Positions 11,101-22,533 of a stretch of 37,801 nt of DNA are shown here, one piece after another. Made by a program: the position numbers and the translations under genes. Location: NCBI RefSeq assembly GCF_001039355.2, contig NW_019774292.1, positions 231,696 through 269,496 on the forward strand. Reading direction: 5' to 3'. Position 1 is the stretch's first letter, and every line of letters starts with the position of its first letter. A model generated the notes under the pieces. It was given only the letters and a program-made list of their open reading frames with translations. It was not told the DNA's origin and searched no databases. The stretch comes from Lingula anatina. Taxonomy: Eukaryota; Brachiopoda; Lingulata; Lingulida; Lingulidae.

Positions 11101-13164
11101 TGTAAAGTAGACCATAACGGCAGATGATAGTGACCTATGATCCAGAATAAAACTGGTACAATGTAGGTCTCCCTTCAACATGGCTGCTGTTTGTTGTTTG
11201 CTTGATGACGAAAGCTGCAAACCCTCAATAGCATCATGCTTTATGTTTTATTTTGGCTATATAATCATACTATCGGACGGAGCGCCACTTGAAGGGGATG
11301 TCACTGACATGTTGTATAATGTTTTATATATGGCAATTGTAATTTTCATGAAGTGCAGCGATTTATTATTAGATATTCAAACAAACATCAAAAAGACATG
11401 GAGCAGATGTTCTCAGTATTCAGCATTTACTCCAGAGTGGTCGATACTATCAGTAAAGGACCAGAGTTCATCTATTGCCAATTTTAATGCTTCAAAACTG
11501 TATTAAAAAAGATGCTTGCATGAGTGCAGGTACGTGTACATGTACTTTGTACTAATTGTACGAAAAAGATACCTATATTAAAAAAAACAAAAAAAAAAAA
11601 AAACAAAAAGGGTGTCATGTTCTCGAATAAAGGCAAAATGTAAGTGCTTCCCATAAGTGCTATTTCAAAATTAAATAGACATGCCCTTGTACACGTACGC
11701 ACCTTGTTCATGATTGCTGTCATATAATTACACGAGTCTTCAAGGGTGAATTAACTTCCGGTTTCAAAGAAGGATAACGGGAAATCGTAACACTAGTATT
11801 TAAACACGACCCCATATAACAAATAGGTTCATTTCGTAGACATGCGATGTTATTTGACTTTGCTCACAAAAATACATTATTTATAGCTAGTGTCCCTACC
11901 ATGTCTTCATACACAGCATTAAGGTCACGTCAATAAGGCACATAACAGTGCAATTACCTTATTAAACGAAAGTTCTCTTACATGTAATGTCCATTAACAC
12001 ATGGTAAACAGCCTGTTTATATGGTTACATCTGCATTAAAGTGCGGACCGGGTCACTGGTTGCTTGAATGCAGGCCTAGGATTATTTCATACGGTCTACA
12101 CGGGTTAATTGTCACTACAGTTATATGGGCGAAGAAACCCGTTAAGTTTCTTTTTTAATTATACAGGTACACATGCACATGAACTGAATATATAAACATA
12201 GTGCTCAGCCATGTTAAAATTCGGCTGTCATCACATGTACAACTAATAAATATACCGTAACATGTTAGTAAAAAGGTGTTTTGTTCTTGTAGATGAATTG
12301 TTCCGTATAAACTATATATTCGTCTAAACGTTATTGTGCAGAGTACAAAATTGGAAAATTGCACAACTGTCACATTTCACAATCACACTGCATTGCACAA
12401 AGGATGAGGTCATATATATTTAATGACAGAGGGAGGCAAATTTCTCAAGAATCCCTCTATGGTTAAGAGTGTATTAGTTTCTGGACATATTTACACTGCA
12501 AGTGTCACGTACGCAAAACAAAATGTGCAAATACCAATTTGACACCATTTACGAGAACATGCATCCTGTTATATACTGTAAGTGGGAGCAAAAATGTGCA
12601 CGTCCGCTCAAAACAGTGCACAAAAGCCGTATGAGGTTGCTTTACATGTATATGGTGTAATTACTCTCTGAGCAAAGGGTGCACTAGTAACCTGTAACAA
12701 AAATTTTGCATGGCTCACAGTCTAATTATATATACTATTTTAGGAGCCTCTAAATCAGAGGGAAGTGTGTTACATATTTCCAATATCCCTTTGAATATTA
12801 AGATTATAACACAGCGATATTCTGGGGCTTACTAAATTCCTGTAAAACATTTAATTTCCTGTAAAAAGAGGCCATTTTGAATTAAGACGGCAGTCAAATT
12901 TCATAAACTTCAGATATACTTCCGATATTTCGTCAAGTAGTCTAAGCTTATTGTTATCGGATAATTTTGAAATGGGACAATGTATCAGTGACTCGCTGCA
13001 TTTTGTTCTGGAAATACCCGAGCTTTTGACATGTGCTATCTTAAGAGAGGAAGAAAAATTTAAAAAATGGAAATATTTTTTTCTAGCTTGTTTAAGTTGA
13101 TCTTTATAGATGCGGTTTTTAATTTTTAAAGATCAACACGGTGATTGTGATGAATCTTCAAAGA
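8184..13164. other. Upstream flank of the chitin synthase-like exon, otherwise non-coding
   Basis: About 5 kb without a recognised gene. A short tandem (GTCAACCATT twice) lies near 8472-8491. Several open frames of 60-110 codons occur, for example on the minus strand at 9926-10411 and on the plus strand at 11180-11506, but none resembles a known domain or has convincing splice sites. The promoter of the minus-strand gene should lie just above 8183; no clear TATA box was found on that strand. Confidence 0.45.
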
Positions 13165-13248
13165 GTGAGATTGGTTTGAAAATATAAACGGCGGATGGAG
13201 GCCTTCAGAAAATATCTTGGGAACCGCCCCTCATAAATGCATACACAA

Positions 13249-13272
13249 CACACACACACACACACACACACA
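13249..13272. repeat. (CA)n microsatellite
   Basis: Twelve uninterrupted CA units. Confidence 0.95.
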
Positions 13273-13607
13273 TAAAAAGAGAGATGGGAGCGGGGTGAGT
13301 ACACACGGAATAATAATGATCCAGCATACGGATTCAGGCGAGATACTGTACATTTTATACCAACTCTTTATGTATTTTTATTGAATGCTTGTAAATACAT
13401 GTATATAATAAGCGTGTTTCACGTGCTAATAAACGTGCTGCACGTATCGGGTTTGCGACCTCTTGGAGATTGAATTCTCACAAATATGTAACAAAAAAGC
13501 TACGATATTTGCAGTTTGTTATAACTGATGTAAGAATCTGATGTTGACCAGCTTGTCCTGACCCCAAAAGTGGGCAAAATTTCGTTTTTCGAATGCTCGC
13601 AAGGCCG

Positions 13608-15034
13608 ATGAAATCGGGGCGGAAGTCGTGAGATTGGTTTGAAAATATAAACGGGGCGGAAGTCGTTTCACAATTGGGTTCGTTGGTCTGCCTACTTTTT
13701 AAGCCATCGTGACGTCATATTCGCGTGTTGTTTTCAACTTCAATTTCACAACAGTAGTTGTTTATCTCACAACAGCCTGACCAATTTAATTGGCCAAAAC
13801 AAGTAACCTGATAATCTTAAATGTGTTTAGTTACCGAAGTGCACAAAACACATATTTTATATTAATATTTTCAAGTGAAACCTAAATGTTTCTTTAAGGT
13901 TGCAGACAGAGATATTGCATTTTGACATAGGAGTTTCATTCGAATGTTAGTTTACTATACTGACGTTTAAATGCACGGGCGAATTGATTTAAGTAAAACA
14001 GTTAGCAGTTCAACGTGCGTACTTAATAAAGTAGACTTTACCATTTGGAAGAGGGCCGCTTTAGTTGAAAAGGCGACTTCTTGAGTTGCGCTTCGGCGTT
14101 CAACAGGTATTTGACAAAAAACCATTCCAAACCCCGTTTTTTTACCCTGCCTAATTAACCTTAAGCCAGCGAGTTTATACAATAAAAGCACAATAATGCA
14201 TAATCTCTGTTGACGTATCTGCCGTGGAGTGGATTCCTGTAATATAAACAACCCATGGCTCGCTAATAAAGCCATCCGCTGTTGACTTTATCGCTGATCA
14301 TTGCGAGAGGTAGCTCTCTATCTCGCCTTAAACACTGTAGGCGTTGCAAAAATAAAGATGCGAAACGTTGTAAAGATAACAAACACGAAGACGCTAAGCT
14401 CAGAGTACATGTAGCAAGGTTGTTCCATGCTTTCACAGTGCGAGGGAGTTATCATTTAGTATGAGTAAGCCGATCGAGTGAAAACATCGCCTCCGCATTG
14501 GTAAAGAAAGGTTTCCAATGAGGCAGTTCGCCTCGTAGAGATGTACAACGTTTTTTCTCAAAATATCAAACATCAGGAAATACACTGAAAGGACACTAGC
14601 TTGGTATAGGAGGAACCTCACTGCACTACGACAGTATACTGGTATATGCTTACATACACTTTTTATTTGAGGAACTGCCATATGGGTTGACATACATGAA
14701 GGTTACAGCGTGCACTGGCTCAGAATTGCGACGAATATAAATTTAAGGGTCAAAAATAGATGTAGGTACATGTACTAATATTAACTAAGCAATAGATACG
14801 CCAGGAGTCCGTTGTGAGGCATCTGCTCCATTCGCACCTAGTAATGTAATGTGACCGGGGCAAAATACGCTTTCTAGGATTTTGGGGTATTTTTCGGTGA
14901 AAATCAAGTACTTTCTCTCTGTATGAATGCAAATAATACACTGCCACCCAGTGACGCTGACACTCGAGGTGTCCCAGCTTATATCTCTTGTTGTGACAGT
15001 GTATCAATTATTTCAAACATGCACATATGCGAAA
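13608..15034 (+). repeat. 1427-bp block, copy 1 (probable assembly duplicate)
   Basis: This block reappears at 15302-16728 at a constant offset of 1694 bp with no difference noticed in the stretches compared. It runs straight into the run of Ns. It contains a CRE-like TGACGTCA palindrome at 13710-13717. Short open frames on both strands are repeated exactly in the other copy but look like no known protein. Confidence 0.9.
13615..13666 (+). repeat. Templated-insertion scar: a 15-bp duplication around a copied 27-mer
   Basis: CGGGGCGGAAGTCGT occurs at 13615-13629 and 13652-13666. Between and overlapping these is a 27-bp sequence (13628-13654, key part TGAGATTGGTTTG) that is identical to 13165-13191 about 460 bp upstream. 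This pattern suggests template switching during repair or replication, or an assembly join error. The same scar is at the start of copy 2. Confidence 0.7.
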
Positions 15035-15301
15035 NNNNNNNNNNNNNNNNNNNNNNNNNNNNNNNNNNNNNNNNNNNNNNNNNNNNNNNNNNNNNNNNNN
15101 NNNNNNNNNNNNNNNNNNNNNNNNNNNNNNNNNNNNNNNNNNNNNNNNNNNNNNNNNNNNNNNNNNNNNNNNNNNNNNNNNNNNNNNNNNNNNNNNNNNN
15201 NNNNNNNNNNNNNNNNNNNNNNNNNNNNNNNNNNNNNNNNNNNNNNNNNNNNNNNNNNNNNNNNNNNNNNNNNNNNNNNNNNNNNNNNNNNNNNNNNNNN
15301 N
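15035..15301. other. Assembly gap of 267 Ns
   Basis: The only long unknown stretch. It starts where copy 1 is cut and ends where copy 2 begins. The size looks like an estimated scaffold gap and carries no biological sequence. Confidence 0.99.
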
Positions 15302-16728
15302 ATGAAATCGGGGCGGAAGTCGTGAGATTGGTTTGAAAATATAAACGGGGCGGAAGTCGTTTCACAATTGGGTTCGTTGGTCTGCCTACTTTTTAAGCCA
15401 TCGTGACGTCATATTCGCGTGTTGTTTTCAACTTCAATTTCACAACAGTAGTTGTTTATCTCACAACAGCCTGACCAATTTAATTGGCCAAAACAAGTAA
15501 CCTGATAATCTTAAATGTGTTTAGTTACCGAAGTGCACAAAACACATATTTTATATTAATATTTTCAAGTGAAACCTAAATGTTTCTTTAAGGTTGCAGA
15601 CAGAGATATTGCATTTTGACATAGGAGTTTCATTCGAATGTTAGTTTACTATACTGACGTTTAAATGCACGGGCGAATTGATTTAAGTAAAACAGTTAGC
15701 AGTTCAACGTGCGTACTTAATAAAGTAGACTTTACCATTTGGAAGAGGGCCGCTTTAGTTGAAAAGGCGACTTCTTGAGTTGCGCTTCGGCGTTCAACAG
15801 GTATTTGACAAAAAACCATTCCAAACCCCGTTTTTTTACCCTGCCTAATTAACCTTAAGCCAGCGAGTTTATACAATAAAAGCACAATAATGCATAATCT
15901 CTGTTGACGTATCTGCCGTGGAGTGGATTCCTGTAATATAAACAACCCATGGCTCGCTAATAAAGCCATCCGCTGTTGACTTTATCGCTGATCATTGCGA
16001 GAGGTAGCTCTCTATCTCGCCTTAAACACTGTAGGCGTTGCAAAAATAAAGATGCGAAACGTTGTAAAGATAACAAACACGAAGACGCTAAGCTCAGAGT
16101 ACATGTAGCAAGGTTGTTCCATGCTTTCACAGTGCGAGGGAGTTATCATTTAGTATGAGTAAGCCGATCGAGTGAAAACATCGCCTCCGCATTGGTAAAG
16201 AAAGGTTTCCAATGAGGCAGTTCGCCTCGTAGAGATGTACAACGTTTTTTCTCAAAATATCAAACATCAGGAAATACACTGAAAGGACACTAGCTTGGTA
16301 TAGGAGGAACCTCACTGCACTACGACAGTATACTGGTATATGCTTACATACACTTTTTATTTGAGGAACTGCCATATGGGTTGACATACATGAAGGTTAC
16401 AGCGTGCACTGGCTCAGAATTGCGACGAATATAAATTTAAGGGTCAAAAATAGATGTAGGTACATGTACTAATATTAACTAAGCAATAGATACGCCAGGA
16501 GTCCGTTGTGAGGCATCTGCTCCATTCGCACCTAGTAATGTAATGTGACCGGGGCAAAATACGCTTTCTAGGATTTTGGGGTATTTTTCGGTGAAAATCA
16601 AGTACTTTCTCTCTGTATGAATGCAAATAATACACTGCCACCCAGTGACGCTGACACTCGAGGTGTCCCAGCTTATATCTCTTGTTGTGACAGTGTATCA
16701 ATTATTTCAAACATGCACATATGCGAAA
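15302..16728 (+). repeat. 1427-bp block, copy 2 (probable assembly duplicate)
   Basis: Matches 13608-15034, including the CRE-like TGACGTCA (15404-15411) and the small insertion scar at its start. The sequence then continues past the point where copy 1 ends, as expected if the two contigs really overlap. Confidence 0.9.
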
Positions 16729-16779
16729 TACGTTGCTCAGTGACACATATGTCTCGTCGATGTGTCGTGTATCTGACTA

Positions 16780-17143
16780 ACGTATATGCACCACGGGGGA
16801 TGTCGGGAATGAACAATCCGCACGTGGAGTAACTCGCTTTGCATACACGTGCTAGAACGCACCTCCCACCATTTTGTCAACAATAATGGACGTCATATTC
16901 CCCAGCTGGTTGTGAAAACTTCTCAGCGCATAATTGGTATTTCACATTGTAGTATCAAAGTATCGATCAGGATGATGACCTTATTAAGTTTACCGATGTT
17001 TGAACTGGGGCACGTGGTTGACGTATCAACAGTGGGTATTCTCAGACCATCCCTTAGGGCGAGGCGCGGCTCTGGTGTCTAAGTCAGCTTCCGACTCTCA
17101 CTACCAATCGGATCGGAATCAGAAGCAAATTCTTGTCATGACG
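16780..17143 (+). promoter_or_regulatory. Candidate promoter and first exon with a strong splice donor
   Basis: This stretch is richer in GC and CpG than its surroundings. It contains several CACGTG-type E-boxes (around 16820, 16847 and 17009) and GACGT motifs. It ends in ATGACG followed by GTAAGT, a consensus donor at 17144. It could be a leader exon with a start codon two codons before the splice site, or a non-coding first exon. No downstream partner exon is identified; the GPCR leader at 35088 is one possibility but it is 18 kb away. Inference only. Confidence 0.25.
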
Positions 17144-17144
17144 G

Positions 17145-18463
17145 TAAGTGAACAATAATGTCAAAATGCATACTGATATTTGATAGGACTCGTAGTGGTA
17201 TATATATATTTTTATTATCATTGACTGGATTCTCGTTTTGAGTAGTAGGCCTGGGAATTTTTGTAAACAAAGGGCATTTTAATGAGATGTGAAATGATTC
17301 CAGAAGCTCCAAGATCTACCCAGAATTAAAAACTGCTACGGCAGCTAGGTCTGCATGTCTTTATGTTCTGCTGGCATAAATATTTATATTCATTTTTGAA
17401 ATTATATAATTTCAAAATATGTGGGACATGGGTTAATAACTTTCTACAGTAACAGTAATAGTTATAAAACCATTCATATGAAACAGTTTTAGACCAGGAT
17501 TCGAGGGGAAAAATCAACTCCGTTGCTCTCGAATGACAACTTCCATTTGGAGGCCGATATGTAGTGTGTTTAGTTCTTAGTACAAGACTGTAATCTAGCA
17601 ACTTTTAACGATACCAAGCTTTGGTGGCCCAACAACACAGGAAATAGTAAATGCATGTACAGATAATTATAAATACAGTTACATAGCCATAATACTTCCA
17701 ATTGGTTATAATGAGTGAAAAATGTACGTACCGAAATGCTAGTAAAATTGGATTTATCTAGTAGGAATTTACATAGTTTGTGCTTTATTGGTTTTACCAG
17801 GAATATATATATTCCCGCTGGGACGGTACCATTTCTGGGAAACGCACGCATCAATATTCCCTGTGGAGGTACTTTGTTTACCCAGCAGGTGGTAAATATG
17901 AGGGGGCGTGCTCTGTCATTTCACTGGTGACATTAAAAAATAAACATGTTTTGTATTCAATATTTTAGATCTTCCGCGTCTATCCTGGTGCTTGTGATTA
18001 GCCACTGCAATTGATATTATCGTTTGCGTGAAATGCATTTTATGTAATGAAACCGAAGTAATCAACTAATGGCGATACACGTACGTGTTCACCACTAATA
18101 GACCATCACAGGGCCTGTCTTTTTCATCTAATTCAGTATCAATATCGTAGATTTTCTTGTTGTTATTTTTTTTCTCTGACTTATCGATTCCTACGTTTAT
18201 TCATTCTTTTATCCATCCATTTATTTGTTCATCGTGAATTCATCTGTGCGTAAAAATCTGTTTTAACATCCGGCAATAATCTTTAGTCATCTTCAAATGA
18301 AATAACGTATTTCAATATATATGGTTACAATTAAAACGCTCTGTGTTCACTTACTATCACATACTGTAGGTATTGTATTAGCGATATGAGGTACATTTAA
18401 AAAAAAACCTGTATTACATTTTCACTTTGACAATCAATAATCTTCTTCAGTCGGATGAAATGA
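17145..18463. other. Non-coding stretch
   Basis: AT-rich sequence after the candidate donor at 17144. Overlapping short frames at 17570-17968 on both strands have no recognisable domain. Nothing else is seen. Confidence 0.4.
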
Positions 18464-18661
18464 AGAAAACCTGACGCCCTTGAGGACAAGCTCTGTGCTG
18501 TGTGCTTTGTAAAAGTCACTAATGCAGAAGCTGGTGCTTTAAAGCTAAGAAAATGTGGACACCCCAAGGGCAACATGCATAAAGTTAAAAACATGTCTGC
18601 ATTCAGCGGTAGCATGCAATATCGATCCTTTGTTTATGGTTCCCTTTGTTTGGTATTGTAG
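18464..18661 (+). pseudogene. Unrecognised open frame with a CxxC...CxH zinc-knuckle-like pattern
   Basis: A 65-codon open frame without an early ATG is bounded by TGA upstream and TAG at 18659. It contains KLCAVCF (Cys11, Cys14) and LKLRKCGH (Cys31, His33), with His39 further on. The spacing recalls half of a RING or other zinc-binding domain, but the second metal-ligand pair is not evident. It may be a decayed exon or retrotransposon fragment, or chance. Confidence 0.15.
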
Positions 18662-19854
18662 TTTGTCTGTCTGTTGGCAATTTTATGCAAAAAAAAAGTT
18701 ATGGGTGGATTTCAATGAATTTTTAGGAACTATCGAGTGGGGTAAAGGAACAAGGGATAAATGTTTTAGTGGTAACACGGATTACCATTAATACCTGTAA
18801 TATGCATATCAGTAAAATGCGGTATTAAACAGGATTTGTTTGTGTATATCACCTACACCCTATATCTAAGATTTAATTAACAAATAATTAATAATGATGA
18901 GAACTGTCTCGCCTTCACGGAAGGTTGCACTCTATGAGTGCTTTTCTAGTTTGATTTTAATTGAATGGTTTAGTTATAAATGACTGGCCAGTCCGTTTAC
19001 TATATCTAATTACAACACTGCTTACCGTTTGTACTGAAAAAAAGAAAGACCACAGAGTAAACAAAGTCAATCTTCAGTCGATTAATTTCCATGTGCACGT
19101 ACAGATTTGAAGTGAACGTGCGTGCAAGTACCCAGTAAGGAACATGAGAATTGCTAGTACGTAAATACAGTGATTACATTTGGCAACTAGAAGTGAACAG
19201 GATAATTTGTTTGTGCTTAGAATTACAGTACGTAGGTAGATAGTAAGAGGGTAACATTGAGCTCATTAAGTACGCGCATATAGTACGTTTATGCCAGCTT
19301 ATGTTCCCAAGGGAATACTGTAGGAAATGGCACGTTTTTAAGATACGTGAAGCGCATGTGTGAATCATGATCTGTCAAATGAAATACAAATTATGCTACT
19401 CCTGCATGTCAGAATCAGCCAATTATCTTGCAGAGTCCGGTAGCAACCAATTCCCGATTTTGTTGAGAGAAAAATACATGTAGATCTGACGTCAGATTTT
19501 CAATTTTCTGTTTTTTTATATATCGAGAGAGTGCTCGATCATTACGGTTGTAAATGCGACAGTGAAAATGCCAATTAGTTTACATTTGTCTACAAAAAAA
19601 GTCTGACTTTATATGTCGCTAAATACCAGTAGCTTACAATTGAAATTAATGAGTTCCCATGTGTGTGACAAGTTTATTTCTCACATACTGATATATACAA
19701 TAGAGAGTTTAGGGAACATGAAATGGTGCATTGTATATATTGTATACATCTATATATACTGATTATAACATGCACAAGTCAACACTATTCAATATCCTGA
19801 TACATTTGAACATTTTATTGGGTTCATTATTATCTTCGTAGAAAAAAGTGTTCA
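18662..19854. other. Non-coding stretch
   Basis: AT-rich sequence with no recognised gene, transposon end or long repeat. Confidence 0.4.
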
Positions 19855-19859
19855 TGTGA

Positions 19860-20025
19860 CAGTGGCGAATCCAGAGATATTTTCAGATAGTCTTCCAAAT
19901 AATTTTTGTTGCGCCATCCCTCATTTTTGACCGTCGTCCGACAGAAAAATTAGATACCCGTTAATGTAAACTTGAAAATTTGACCGTCTTCCGGAAGACC
20001 CAGAAGACAGCAAAATACGCCCCTG
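19860..20025. mobile_element. 166-bp miniature transposon with 5-bp target duplication
   Basis: The left end CAGTGGCGAATCC pairs imperfectly with the right end read in reverse, CAGGGGCGTATTT. The flanks are a perfect TGTGA direct repeat (19855-19859 and 20026-20030). A diverged internal repeat, TTTTTGACCGTCGTCCG and ATTTGACCGTCTTCCG, is present. The CAG start and 5-bp duplication recall the element at 539-646, so both may be mobilised by the same type of transposase. Confidence 0.65.
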
Positions 20026-20739
20026 TGTGACTCAATTACACTTGGTTATATATGCTATTCTTGTATGCATGCTGTTCATAGGATAAAAGCTTGATTTTCT
20101 ACATTCTTCGATGTAACATAATTCTACCGTCTGTCCCCTGATGTAACCCTTGTTTGACAATATTTTTAGAGCTCTTTCGTGAAAGTAGTGCATGTATACC
20201 CCAGTATTAATGACGTGTTTTTCAATACCACTGCGTTAATTATCTTTGTCACCTTGAACGGTTCTTATGAGTTTAAAGTAACCCGATTAACCCTCCACGG
20301 TGATCAGCTTATGGTGTCAAATCGTGTAAACCGGTTCCGTCTAAACCGACAGCTCAATCGTATTACTTTTATCCCGTTGTGTAACAAACAAATAACAAAG
20401 ACAATTTTGTAACACAAGCAGTTTTTTCAAAGCGACCGTAATCAGAGTTATTTGTGCTCAAATAATGATGGTGTCTCCAAAATCTTTGTCTGTTGGGAAT
20501 GGGGCTAAGCGGACGGTTTCAAAATATAACTTACGCCAGAAAATTGATCTAAGATTTTAGGACAACAAAGCTGGTATACTCTTGTAAATAATACCTATAA
20601 TAAGGCACTCATATGAAGTAATCATTGAGCTGAAACATTAGCATTATCTTGTCATTGGACTACCCCAAATCTATGCATTAGATTGTGGACTGCAATTTTT
20701 TAAAGAAAACATTTCAAAAGAAACTTAGCCGGCACGAAA

Positions 20740-21031
20740 ATGCAGTAGTATCGAAATAGCAAAAAAGCATTAACGCAGTAGTGGTGTGGAGCATATTTGC
20801 AGTAGAAATGCAGCATAGCCTACTGCAATTCTACTCCAAAAAGTACATAGGTTTGTACAGAAAGGAGCATTAATGCAGTAGATTAGCAGCATGATAGAAG
20901 CATTTTTCAAATATGCTAATTAGCTCCCAAATCGAAGCAGATTTGAAGCATGTTTGCAGTATGATTGCAGTAGTCTACTGCGGTTTGCAGTATGATTGCA
21001 GTATTCTACTGCACTGGAGTATCTACTGCGT
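20740..21031. repeat. Cluster of GCAGTA / TACTGC hexamers in direct and inverted orientation
   Basis: About a dozen GCAGTA or TACTGC motifs occur in under 300 bp. The clearest part is a near-perfect tandem pair of 30-31 bp at 20952-20982 and 20983-21012, each starting GTTTGCAGTATGATTGCAGTA and ending CTACTGC, so each unit can fold on itself. The rest is a looser mixture with GCATTAATGCAGTAG. Probably a degenerate satellite-like or MITE-derived repeat; function unknown. Confidence 0.7.
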
Positions 21032-22139
21032 TTTCTTGCGGGAGTTGCTATGTTTCGAAAAGGTTAAAAACATGTTTGTTGGCCCCTATGTTGGGCCAAA
21101 ATTGACGTAAGTTTTGGCCAAAAAGTTAAGACCAGTTATCGGGATGAAGTTCATTTTTGAAACGGACCGAGGTGTTGTTGTTTCCTCTATCTGAGACGTG
21201 TCGTTAGAGTAGAGGGACGGCAGTTTACTGAACAGACAGAAAATGGGTGGACAAGCGCACTGACTGCGTGCAAATGAGACTAGTGTAACGAAACTGAGGC
21301 TCCGTGTAACAGAATAGCCGCCCACCATTTAGTTATCATAGTTAGGGTTATAGCCTGACCTAAGTGGGTCAAAATTTAGGGCGAGGCTTACCTGTACAAA
21401 TATAATATGGGAAGTGGACTCTCGTCAAGACTCTATGCCACGTTACACCGGCTCTCTCTCTCTCTCTTTTCTATTTTATTTATCTATTTATTTATTTTTT
21501 TTGCATATTCCAGCTGTCGAATTGCCCTCTTAGAACAATTCATCCCACATTCTGGTAAGGAAGATCGTTGTTTATGGGACACCTTTGGGAGTTATTTTAA
21601 TTTTAGTGTGGATGTACTGGTAGTAATTGTAATAATTTCAATACAGGAGTATCTCTAAATTAGTACTCAATTAGTTATTCTGTATACATAAAATGTGATG
21701 GATGACAAATGTAAGGTACGTTATGAATAACGACTCTTGGGCATTAATTAATTAATGTACTTTATTACAACCTTGTAACCCTTAAAACGATCGACGTACA
21801 ATGTCCTGATTCAAAGTCTTGCCTACGCGCTGCATTATGGACACATTGTGGTACAATTATATAAAAGTTCGATTATGTATTCATACTTTATTACATACGG
21901 CGCGGAGACAGGTGCACAGCGGTCGATCGTTATTTCATTGCATAAAATAAAGCTATACTTAAACAATTATCGACCTAAGGATTCCTGTTCAGCTGAAATA
22001 AAAACGAAATGTTTCATGGCATTAGAAATACTAAAACTGTATTTCGTTGCACCTGCGCAGCTCATAGCGATAACGAAATGGAATTAATAGTTGTTTAAAC
22101 AAACAGTATTTTAATTGATATGCAACATGTTGCTATATC
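21032..22139. other. Non-coding stretch between the GCAGTA cluster and the Harbinger-like element
   Basis: Contains a short CT-rich tract near 21452-21470. Frames up to about 80 codons have no recognisable domain. Confidence 0.4.
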
Positions 22140-22142
22140 TTA

Positions 22143-22315
22143 GGCCACATTCAGAACAGTGGACTAACTAGACCGAGAGTCAATATGGCCGACCCACTTG
22201 AATACTCTCCCACGGGGAATCTATGCAGTGTCTATTAGGGGATTCGAAGGCAAACTTTTAGGGGGTCGCCATGTTTGGCCCTTGGACTAGTTAGTCCACT
22301 ATTCTGAATGTGGCC
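22143..22315. mobile_element. 173-bp PIF/Harbinger-like miniature transposon
   Basis: The termini are inverted repeats of about 30 bp: GGCCACATTCAGAACAGTGG on the left against GGCCACATTCAGAATAGTGG on the right in reverse complement, continuing into ACTAACTAG. The element is flanked by TTA on both sides (22140-22142 and 22316-22318). A 3-bp TTA/TAA target duplication is typical of PIF/Harbinger elements. The interior is non-coding. High end-to-end similarity suggests fairly recent insertion. Confidence 0.8.
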
Positions 22316-22470
22316 TTAGTCGGTCTTTATTCTTAACAACGGGAGGTACAGTTGTCTGTCTGTAACACACCAGTTAGATATTAAGTAGCTTGGATAAAAC
22401 GCTGTTACAAAATTAAAAAAAAAAAAATCAGTTCTCTGGCTAAGAATGTGTGCATATATGCCCATGTAGC

Positions 22471-22516
<46 letters not shown>

Positions 22517-22533
22517 AAGAGAGAGAGAGAGAG
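22471..22533. repeat. Compound (GT)n(GA)n microsatellite
   Basis: Seven GT units pass into about 49 bases of GA with a few interruptions. Confidence 0.95.

Noticed and set aside
11180-11506. 108-codon plus-strand frame starting MAAVCCLLDDES
   Set aside because: No recognisable domain, no splice-site support and an AT-driven composition; probably chance.
13967-14275. 102-codon minus-strand frame, present in both duplicated blocks
   Set aside because: Its double presence only reflects the block duplication; it has no recognisable domain and no splice context.
14923-15365. Long frames running through the gap
   Set aside because: They are open only because the Ns contain no stop codons.
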